A stretch of DNA of 8,221 bases from Chloroflexota bacterium (GTDB lineage Bacteria > Chloroflexota > Dehalococcoidia > Lucifugimonadales > CATQGZ01), in contig JAQBTI010000097.1 of assembly GCA_027624995.1 (NCBI GenBank), positions 1 to 8,221 on the forward strand, given 5' to 3'. A program made the translations under genes and the position numbers. Below the pieces are notes generated by a model that worked only from the letters and a program-made list of their open reading frames with translations, made no database searches and was not told the origin of the DNA. Below are positions 1-5,493 of the stretch, piece after piece. Each line of letters starts with the position of its first letter. Positions within the stretch are counted from its first letter, which is position 1.

Positions 1-1
1 G

Positions 2-58
2 GGCCTCCCCGACGGCTCGATCTTCAGTCCCGCTAAAGACCGAGATGGTACCGCGTAG
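2..58 (+). CDS. Possible C-terminal tail of an upstream gene (partial, unrecognised)
   Basis: An open frame enters from the left edge and ends at TAG (56-58), giving GLPDGSIFSPAKDRDGTA. The only support is codon style: 13 of 18 third positions are G or C, as expected for coding DNA in this high-GC stretch. I do not recognise the peptide. A minus-strand frame with a GTG near position 93 is also open to the edge, so even the strand is uncertain. The preceding sequence would settle it. Confidence 0.27.
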   Translation, partial: GLPDGSIFSPAKDRDGTA

Positions 59-123
59 TCCCGTTCCGGTGTCGGAAGTCACCTCGGATTCTGGCGGTCA
101 AGAGATGTCATCGGCGTAGGCAC

Positions 124-139
124 GGATTTCTATAAATCC
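124..139 (+). promoter_or_regulatory. Small palindrome overlapping a -10-like TATAAA
   Basis: GGATTT (124-129) and AAATCC (134-139) form a 6-bp stem around CTAT. The same bases include TATAAA (131-136), which could be a -10 element, but no convincing -35 lies 16-18 bases upstream. The palindrome ends at the base where the next hairpin begins, so in RNA the two could stack or compete. Function is inferred only. Confidence 0.3.
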
Positions 140-159
140 CCTCTTCCTCAAGGAGAGGG
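139..159 (+). promoter_or_regulatory. Hairpin enclosing the aminotransferase Shine-Dalgarno site
   Basis: Bases 139-144 pair with 154-159 and 146-147 with 152-153, leaving a single bulged T at 145 and a TCAA loop. The right arm is the purine-rich ribosome binding site AGGAGAGGG (151-159), which sits 7 bases before the GTG start at 165 when measured from AGGAGAG. Folding would hide the site. This is what the sequence shows; control of translation is inference. Confidence 0.4.
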
Positions 160-164
160 CTAGG

Positions 165-1385
165 GTGAGGGCAAAAGACTTCATGACCAACCCCCCAGTC
201 CCCGAATCCAAGATGCCGATGGTACCGCCGCGCATCCTACTTGGGCCAGGACCGAGCGCCGCGCATCCTCGGGTGCTTCAGGCCATGATGTCTCACATGA
301 TCGGCTATCTCGACCCCGACTTTCTCCTGATCATGGACGAGGTATCCTATCTTCTGAAGCGCGTCTTCCAGACTGATGCAAACCTCACTCTGGCCCTCTC
401 CGGCACCGGTTCGGCTGGAATGGAGGCCGGCCTTTCCAGCCTCCTGGAGCCGGACGACACGGTCGTCATATGCGCCAGCGGCTTCTTCTCGGAACGCATG
501 ATAGATATGGCCGAGAGGCTTGGGGCAAATGTCGTGGCGCTGAGGTCCGAATGGGGGCAGCCCTTCCCTGCCGAGATGCTCGCCGAGGAGCTCAAACGTC
601 ATGAGGGTGTGAAGCTCGTGACGGTCGTCCACGCCGAGACATCGACCGGAATCAAGCAGCCTGTCGATGACCTGGCCAAGCTGGTCAAAGAGCACGACGC
701 GCTCTTCATGCTGGACGCGGTCACTTCCCTCGGTGGGAACGAGGTCGCGGTCGACAGATGGGACGTAGACTACTGCTACTCCGCTACCCAGAAGTGCCTG
801 GCGTGCCCGCCCGGCCTCTCTCCGGTGGCGTTGAGCCCGAGGGCCCACGAGGTCGTCAAGAATCGCAAGAACAAGCCGTCGTCCTGGTACCTCGACCTGG
901 CCCTGATCGCCAACTACTGGGGCTTCGAACACGTCTACCACCACACCGCACCCGTCAGCATGATCCTCGCCCTCAGAGAGGGGCTGCGCATTGTGGTCGA
1001 AGAGGGGCTTGAGGCTAGGTACGAGCGGCACAGCCGGAACTCGGCAGCCCTACGCGACGGCCTTGAGGCCATGGGACTCGTCCTCGTCGCCCCAGAAGCC
1101 TACCGCCTGGACCAGATAACGCCGTTCTGGGTCCCGGACGGTGTCGACGAGATTAAGCTGCGCCAGATGCTTCTGCGCGAGCACGGGATAGAGGTCGGGC
1201 GAGGCCTCGGCCAGTTCGCCGGCAAAGTGATAAGGGTCGGGCTGATGGGCGAGTCCAGCAAGCCTGAGTATGTCCTGGCGCTGCTATCGGCCCTGGAAAA
1301 GATACTACCCCGCCTGGACTACGAGACGGCCCAAGGCGCCGGAGTCGGCGCCGCCAGTAGCTCCCTGGCGGCTGCCGCCAACTAA
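165..1385 (+). CDS. Class V aminotransferase, alanine/serine-glyoxylate type
   Basis: A PLP-dependent aminotransferase of the AGXT-like group, 406 residues, close to the usual 380-400. Family members move an amino group from alanine or serine to glyoxylate to make glycine, in the cytoplasm. Visible marks in order are GPGPS (27-31), the cofactor-phosphate loop SGTGSAGME (79-87), HAETSTG (156-162), DAVTSLGG with the ring-stacking Asp (184-191), SATQKCL with the Schiff-base Lys210, CPPGLSP (214-220), YHHTAPVSMI (258-267) and VIRVGLMGESS, whose Arg357 should bind the substrate carboxylate. The last 18 or so residues are an Ala/Gly/Ser-rich tail outside the fold. The GTG start at 165 is preferred because AGGAGAG lies 7 bases upstream; ATG at 183 has no good site. 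Amino donor and acceptor cannot be fixed from sequence; 2-aminoethylphosphonate- or cysteine-type members are less likely alternatives. Confidence 0.9.
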   Translation: MRAKDFMTNPPVPESKMPMVPPRILLGPGPSAAHPRVLQAMMSHMIGYLDPDFLLIMDEVSYLLKRVFQTDANLTLALSGTGSAGMEAGLSSLLEPDDTVVICASGFFSERMIDMAERLGANVVALRSEWGQPFPAEMLAEELKRHEGVKLVTVVHAETSTGIKQPVDDLAKLVKEHDALFMLDAVTSLGGNEVAVDRWDVDYCYSATQKCLACPPGLSPVALSPRAHEVVKNRKNKPSSWYLDLALIANYWGFEHVYHHTAPVSMILALREGLRIVVEEGLEARYERHSRNSAALRDGLEAMGLVLVAPEAYRLDQITPFWVPDGVDEIKLRQMLLREHGIEVGRGLGQFAGKVIRVGLMGESSKPEYVLALLSALEKILPRLDYETAQGAGVGAASSSLAAAAN

Positions 1386-1509
1386 CTGCGTCGGCCTTGG
1401 AGCGCGTTCTTGAGCCGTGCATAGGCGCTGGGTTTACACAAGGTGAATACTCCTTCGACAGCGTATACTCGGAACAAACCTCTGCTGTCATAGTCGTTGG
1501 AGCAGCCGA

Positions 1510-2718
1510 ATGAGCGAAGTCAATAGTCCCTTCACGCCGGGAAGTCCAGTCCCTCTGGAACTTTTCGTCGGACGGTCAGAGCAGATCGCGCAAGTCATGC
1601 GACATGTCCGACAGGCCGTCTCCGGAAAGCAGGAGAACGTTTTCCTAACAGGCGATCGCGGCATCGGCAAGAGTTCATTTGCGTCTTTCTTGCGTCACTT
1701 GGCCACCCGCGACCACAACATGCTTGGAGCGCACGTCTTCCTAGGACGCGTTTCCACGTTGGAAGAAATGGTTCGCCATACTCTGGAAGAGATACTAAAG
1801 GAGACGCGCGAGCAGCCTTGGTTCGACCAGCTCAGCGCGTACTTCGGCGATCACGTGAGACAACTCGGCATGTTTGGCGTCACGGTGACCTTTGATCCAC
1901 CGGAGCGCGACCTTACCGAATTGGTGAGGAAATTTCCCGAGGTGCTCGGCAATGTGGTTGCCCAGATAGCTGACGAAAAGGCGGGGTTGTTCATCATCCT
2001 TGACGACATGAACGGGCTGGCCGAAAGCATTGAGTTCGCCAATTGGTACAAGAGTCTGATCGACGAAATAGCTACTCAGTACCCTCAGTTTCCGGTATTG
2101 ATAATGTTGATTGGCCTGCCCGAGAAAAGAGACTCGCTGGCGTCTCTTCAACCTTCGCTGTTGAGAGTTTTTCGGGTTTGCGAGATCGAGAGGCTTAGCA
2201 GTGATGAAGTGCGTGAATTTTTCGCAAACGCGTTTGCTGGGGTAGACAGAGAGGTACATGACGACGCGTTCGAGGTTCTAGTACGATATTCCAGTGGAAT
2301 TCCCTTTCTGATGCACGAAATTGGTGACGCGACATTCTGGCTTGACGAAGATGACGTCATTGATAAAAAGGACGCATTCAATGGGGTGATAGAGGCCGCC
2401 GAAAATGTCGGGACCAAGTATCTTGACCCGAACGTCTACCGAGCCATTCGAAGTCCGCGATATCGATCGATAATCCGGAAAATCGTGGTAGAGCGGCCAG
2501 GTGGTCGCAGTTTCAGTCGAAGCGAGGTCAAGTCACGCCTAGACCCTGACGAAACGAGAGTCTTTGACAATCTGTTAAGGAAACTGAGACAAATGGATAT
2601 CGTCGAGCGCGATCTCGAGGGTGGAGCGGGAGCCTATCTGTTTGCAAACCAGATGTATCCTATTTATCTATGGATGGAGTCACTCCAAGCCGGGGTCGCA
2701 AGGTCACTCGATGACTGA
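1510..2718 (+). CDS. AAA+ ATPase with Cdc6/Orc1-like layout
   Basis: A 402-residue P-loop ATPase. LFVGRSEQI (18-26) is the box II-like entry of AAA_16/Orc1-type proteins, GDRGIGKSS (48-56) is Walker A with Lys54, and LFIILDDMN (160-168) is Walker B with Asp165-Asp166. VLIMLIGLPEKRD (196-208) fits the strand leading to sensor 1. LSSDEVREFF (229-238) and YSSGIPFLMHEIG (260-272) fit the helical lid. The end, with LLRKLRQMDIVERD (355-368) and YLFANQMYPIYLWM (376-389), looks like a winged helix. There is no signal peptide or membrane segment. GGAG at 1499-1502 is 7 bases before the ATG. The gene is poorer in GC than its neighbours (26 of 60 in 2041-2100 against 37 of 60 in 841-900), which suggests transfer. 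No partner gene adjoins it. The fold is secure; the role (DNA remodelling, signalling, defence) is unknown. Confidence 0.8.
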   Translation: MSEVNSPFTPGSPVPLELFVGRSEQIAQVMRHVRQAVSGKQENVFLTGDRGIGKSSFASFLRHLATRDHNMLGAHVFLGRVSTLEEMVRHTLEEILKETREQPWFDQLSAYFGDHVRQLGMFGVTVTFDPPERDLTELVRKFPEVLGNVVAQIADEKAGLFIILDDMNGLAESIEFANWYKSLIDEIATQYPQFPVLIMLIGLPEKRDSLASLQPSLLRVFRVCEIERLSSDEVREFFANAFAGVDREVHDDAFEVLVRYSSGIPFLMHEIGDATFWLDEDDVIDKKDAFNGVIEAAENVGTKYLDPNVYRAIRSPRYRSIIRKIVVERPGGRSFSRSEVKSRLDPDETRVFDNLLRKLRQMDIVERDLEGGAGAYLFANQMYPIYLWMESLQAGVARSLDD

Positions 2719-2749
2719 ATGGGCGGTTGGCCCGGGCAACTGAACCATT

Positions 2750-2784
2750 GTGCTCGACCGACCTAGGTGAGATCGGTCGAGCAC
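2750..2784. terminator. 12-bp perfect inverted repeat between convergent genes
   Basis: GTGCTCGACCGA (2750-2761) and TCGGTCGAGCAC (2773-2784) are exact reverse complements around an 11-base loop that contains CCTAGG. The stem begins 2 bases past the MOSC stop on the minus strand and 31 bases past the ATPase stop on the plus strand. The position suits a shared transcription end, but neither side has a run of T, so it is not a textbook intrinsic terminator. It could instead protect RNA ends or be a protein site. Confidence 0.5.
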
Positions 2785-2786
2785 GA

Positions 2787-3242
2787 CTACGAAGCCGCCG
2801 TCTCCAGCACACGGACTCCGTCTCCAACGCTGACGGTCCCGGTCCGGAGCACCATCACCAGGATTCCGCGTCGGCCCTGGAGCTCGGCCTTGAGGCCCGG
2901 CCTGATCTCATCGATTCGTGCGCAAGGGGCGCAGTCTCCGGTGACCTCGAGCTCAACCTCCCCGACGGACAGCCTTTGTCCTTCCAGGAGCGTCGAAAAG
3001 TCCAGTCCGGATATGGTGAGATTCTCTCGGACCTCGCCGTCGGGCAGCCCAAACTCTTCCAGTGTCTCCCGGTCCATAAGAAGGGCCTGGCGGGCCTTCC
3101 GCGGGCCTTCGCCGCCTGCGTGCCTGTCGCCTTCGAGGCCGTAGTCCTTGACCATCTTGGCCGTCGTGACTGAGCGCATCGGCTCCCTATGCCCCACGCA
3201 CAGACGCACACCAACGACTTGGCCTTCGGTATTCGAGCTCAT
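2787..3242 (-). CDS. MOSC domain-containing protein
   Basis: A 151-residue stand-alone MOSC domain, named for the C-terminal domain of molybdenum cofactor sulfurase and the family of YiiM and YuaD. MOSC proteins are thought to carry sulfur or bind molybdenum cofactor; some reduce N-hydroxylated compounds. Visible marks are the opening strand GQVVGVRLCVG (7-17), DYGLEGDRHAGG (33-44), ALLMDRETLEEFGL (53-66), RENLTISGLDF (72-82) and TGDCAPCARIDEIRPGL (101-117). The last holds the conserved cysteine region, with Cys104 and Cys107 visible, and it is followed by GRRGILVMVLRTG (123-135). The length matches single-domain members. GGAGG (plus-strand 3248-3252) lies 5 bases before the ATG. There is no signal peptide, so it is cytoplasmic. 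The gene diverges from the PAL-like gene. No molybdopterin synthesis genes are nearby, so the substrate is open. Confidence 0.88.
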   Translation of the reverse strand: MSSNTEGQVVGVRLCVGHREPMRSVTTAKMVKDYGLEGDRHAGGEGPRKARQALLMDRETLEEFGLPDGEVRENLTISGLDFSTLLEGQRLSVGEVELEVTGDCAPCARIDEIRPGLKAELQGRRGILVMVLRTGTVSVGDGVRVLETAAS

Positions 3243-3263
3243 GTCAACCTCCGATGATTGCTG

Positions 3264-3297
3264 ACGACACGATACATGAGCATCCGGTGTCGTTCAA
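3264..3297 (-). promoter_or_regulatory. Probable MOSC promoter with overlapping dyad
   Basis: Reading the minus strand, TTGAAC (plus 3292-3297) and TATCGT (plus 3269-3274) are 17 bases apart and match the -35 and -10 consensus at four of six positions each. The dyad ACGACAC (3264-3270) and GTGTCGT (3287-3293), with 16 bases between, overlaps both boxes and could be an operator. The match is moderate, and the dyad could be chance. Confidence 0.35.
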
Positions 3298-3326
3298 GCC
3301 AAATACAGGCATCCAGATGGGCCCGA

Positions 3327-3335
3327 TGTTATAAT
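3327..3335 (+). promoter_or_regulatory. Extended -10 promoter of the PAL-like gene
   Basis: TGTTATAAT is a full TGn-TATAAT extended -10 element. No clear -35 is visible at 16-18 bases upstream, which is normal for extended -10 promoters. Transcription would begin near 3342, giving a leader of about 45 bases that ends with GGAGG (3376-3380), 8 bases before the ATG at 3389. Confidence 0.55.
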
Positions 3336-3388
3336 CGCCGGGTCAAAATTCGAGGCTGTTCAGCACCGAGATTCTGGAGGTCAGGGCT

Positions 3389-4342
3389 ATGGCGAGCACT
3401 GTGAGGCTGGGCAGCGGTCAGTTCTCTTACGAGGTGGCCTCCAACTGGGAGAAGCTGCCGCCAGGCTACTCGTGGACAGATGCCGCAGCCGTTGCCGTAG
3501 ACTCCAGCGACCGTGTCTACGTGTTCAACCGTGGCGACCACCCAATGATAGTCTTCGACTCCGACGGCAATTTTCTCAGCTCTTGGGGAGAGGGCATCTT
3601 CTCCAGAGCGCACGGCCTTACCATCGGGCCGGACGACATGCTGTACTGCACCGACGACGGCGATCACACCATTCGAAAATGCACAACCGATGGCAAGGTG
3701 CTTATGACCATCGGTGTCCCAGGGCATGCCGCCGAACCCTACAGTGGAGAGCCGTTCAACCGCTGCACCGACGTGGCACTGGACCCGAAGACCGGCGACC
3801 TCTACGTCTCCGACGGCTATGTCAATGCGCGAGTGCACAAGTACTCTCCCGACGGCAAGTTGCTCTTCTCATGGGGCGGACCCGGCACCGACCCGGGCGA
3901 ATTCAACATCCCCCACAACATCGCGACAGATAACGACGGTTACGTCTACGTGGCCGACCGCGAGAGCCACAGGCTCCAGATTTTCGACCGCAACGGCAAG
4001 TACGAGACTCAGTGGAACAACCTCCACCGCCCTTGCGCGATTTACATCTCCAAGGCCCAGAACGTGTACGTCGGTGAGCTCGGATGGGGAATGAAGGTCA
4101 ACGAGCTGAATCCGAACATTGGACCCAGGATCGCAGTACTGAACACGAAGGGGGAGCGATTGGCGAGGATAGGGGACATGGGATTCGGTTTCGACGTCGG
4201 CCAGTTTGCCGCGCCCCACAGCCTCTGCCTGGACTCCAACGATGACCTCTATGTCGGCGAGGTGGCCTGGACAAACGCCAAGAACCAGGGCGTTTCGGCC
4301 GCCGGGGTCCGCAGCTTCCAAAAGCTGTCCAAGGTCGACTAA
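3389..4342 (+). CDS. NHL-repeat propeller, peptidyl-alpha-hydroxyglycine amidating lyase (PAL)-like
   Basis: A 317-residue NHL-type beta-propeller closely patterned on the lyase half of peptidylglycine alpha-amidating monooxygenase. PAL splits alpha-hydroxyglycine peptides into amide and glyoxylate. Repeated units end in forms such as VYVFNRGDHPMIVFDSDG (43-60), VSDGYVNARVHKYSPDGK (140-157) and VYVADRESHRLQIFDRNGK (186-204). The animal enzyme's key positions, as I recall them, appear kept. The three zinc histidines correspond to His75 (AHGL), His176 (IPHN) and His277 (APHS), about 101 residues apart. The catalytic Tyr is Tyr144 in DGYVNAR, and the arginines are Arg48 (NRGD) and Arg195 (ADRESHR). 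No signal peptide is visible, unlike the secreted animal enzyme, and no copper monooxygenase half is present. The true substrate is therefore probably not a peptide hormone-like molecule. A DUF3500 gene follows 75 bases downstream. The fold is firm; activity is inferred. Confidence 0.82.
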   Translation: MASTVRLGSGQFSYEVASNWEKLPPGYSWTDAAAVAVDSSDRVYVFNRGDHPMIVFDSDGNFLSSWGEGIFSRAHGLTIGPDDMLYCTDDGDHTIRKCTTDGKVLMTIGVPGHAAEPYSGEPFNRCTDVALDPKTGDLYVSDGYVNARVHKYSPDGKLLFSWGGPGTDPGEFNIPHNIATDNDGYVYVADRESHRLQIFDRNGKYETQWNNLHRPCAIYISKAQNVYVGELGWGMKVNELNPNIGPRIAVLNTKGERLARIGDMGFGFDVGQFAAPHSLCLDSNDDLYVGEVAWTNAKNQGVSAAGVRSFQKLSKVD

Positions 4343-4417
4343 TACGTCCGGTCTCCGAGAGAGAGGATAGGCGGCCGTTTGTACCCGGCGGCGAAGCGTG
4401 ACCAGAAGGAGCAAATG

Positions 4418-5404
4418 ATGACCATCCACTCCCCACACGCTCTTGCGGCAGCAGAGATGGCAGAGGCCGCGTCGGCCATGCTGGCCGGCCTCTCAGACGA
4501 CTTGAGGGCGAAGGCGTCATATCCGTACATGGACGGCGAGCGAGTGTTTTGGTACTACCCGCCACTCAACCGCCACGGCGTGCCCCTCCGGGATATGGAC
4601 GCGGCCCAGCGCTCACTGGCCATGGCCCTGATGGCCAGCGGTCTCAACGAGTCCTCATACAAGAAAGCCACACAGATAATCGATCTCGAAACGGTCCTCC
4701 GCGAGGTTGAAGCCGACCAGGGCCTCAACTCCTTCAGACGTGACCCAGAGCTATACTACTTCACTGTGTTCGGAAGGCCGGGCGGGACGGACCCCTGGGG
4801 GTGGAGGGCCGAAGGGCACCATATCTCGTTGAACTACAGCATCTGGGGGGACGAAGTCATCTCAGTGACCCCGTTCTTCTTTGGATCCAACCCGGCCGAG
4901 GTCCGTACCGGGCCCCACAAGGGGCTACGCATCCTCAGCCGAAGAGAGGACCTGGCCCTGGAGCTCGCCGCGAGTCTGGACGGCGGCCAGCGATCGAAGG
5001 CTGTAATCTACGAGGAAGCGCCATATGACATCGTCACCTACAACTCCAGCCGGGCCTCGCTGCCCTTCGAGGAGGGCCTGCCGGCGTCGAGAATGACGGG
5101 AGTACAGAAGGAACTCCTTACTGCGCTCGTCGACGACTACGTAGGACAGGTGAGGGGCGACGTGCACGAAGGTCGCATGGCGGGCATGATCGAACAGGGC
5201 ATTGACCGCCTCCACTTTGCCTGGGGAGGGCCCTTAAACGGCTCTCTACCGCACTATTATCGTATTCACGGTGGCGACTTCCTGGTGGAGTTCGACAATT
5301 ACCAGAATGGCGCCAACCACGTCCACTCGGTCTGGCGCGACGTCGGAAACGACTTCGCCTCCGACGTTCTAAGAGACCACCTTCTCGCATATCACGTGTT
5401 GTAG
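4418..5404 (+). CDS. DUF3500 domain protein
   Basis: A 328-residue protein of the DUF3500 family, whose biochemical function I do not know. Family marks are DPWGWRAEGHHISLNYSIWG (125-144), TPFFFGSNPAEVRTGPHKG (151-169), HFAWGGPLNGSLPHYYRIHG (266-285) and FLVEFDNYQNGANHVHSVWR (288-307). These are rich in His, Trp, Tyr and Asn, suggesting a metal or ligand site. The N-terminal third is helical, with an Ala-rich start that is not a signal peptide by eye. ATG at 4418 is chosen because AAGGAG (4406-4411) lies 6 bases before it. ATG at 4415 is only 3 bases away, and an in-frame TTG at 4379 would add 13 residues without a ribosome site. The gene lies 75 bases after the PAL-like gene in the same direction with no terminator between, so the two are probably co-transcribed. 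It ends 22 bases before the two-way terminator. Confidence 0.82.
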   Translation: MTIHSPHALAAAEMAEAASAMLAGLSDDLRAKASYPYMDGERVFWYYPPLNRHGVPLRDMDAAQRSLAMALMASGLNESSYKKATQIIDLETVLREVEADQGLNSFRRDPELYYFTVFGRPGGTDPWGWRAEGHHISLNYSIWGDEVISVTPFFFGSNPAEVRTGPHKGLRILSRREDLALELAASLDGGQRSKAVIYEEAPYDIVTYNSSRASLPFEEGLPASRMTGVQKELLTALVDDYVGQVRGDVHEGRMAGMIEQGIDRLHFAWGGPLNGSLPHYYRIHGGDFLVEFDNYQNGANHVHSVWRDVGNDFASDVLRDHLLAYHVL

Positions 5405-5426
5405 ATCAGACCCAGGCGCCTGATAG

Positions 5427-5464
5427 ACAAAAGTAGGGGAGGTCCAAACCTCCCCTACTTTTGT
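5427..5464. terminator. Two-way rho-independent terminator
   Basis: ACAAAAGTAGGGGAGGT (5427-5443) and ACCTCCCCTACTTTTGT (5448-5464) pair perfectly over 17 bp around a CCAA loop. The G-rich core is flanked by an A-run on one arm and a T-run on the other, so it can stop transcripts from either side. It serves the converging DUF3500 and dnaK genes, 22 bases after the first stop and 29 bases after the second. Confidence 0.92.
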
Positions 5465-5493
5465 GATTTATTAAATGTCTCGTGAGCCCGTGC

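Noticed and set aside
46..55. TGGTACCGCG resembles the conserved T-box riboswitch core.
   Set aside because: The bases just before it (GAGA) find no partner in the short stretch after it, no specifier stem is in view, and the downstream gene is not a synthetase or an obvious amino acid operon. The same bases read naturally as the end of a coding frame.
237..1031. Long open frame on the minus strand opposite the aminotransferase.
   Set aside because: It is a shadow of a high-GC gene; the plus-strand frame carries all the aminotransferase motifs and the minus-strand product shows no recognisable domain.
1464..1469. TATACT as a -10 element before the ATPase gene.
   Set aside because: No -35-like hexamer occurs at 16-18 bases upstream (TTTACA at 1433-1438 is 25 bases away), and no TG extension is present. 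The 124-base gap shows nothing else clear.
2727..3173. Open plus-strand frames opposite the MOSC gene.
   Set aside because: The minus-strand frame has a GGAGG site, a correct length and the MOSC cysteine motif; the others have none.
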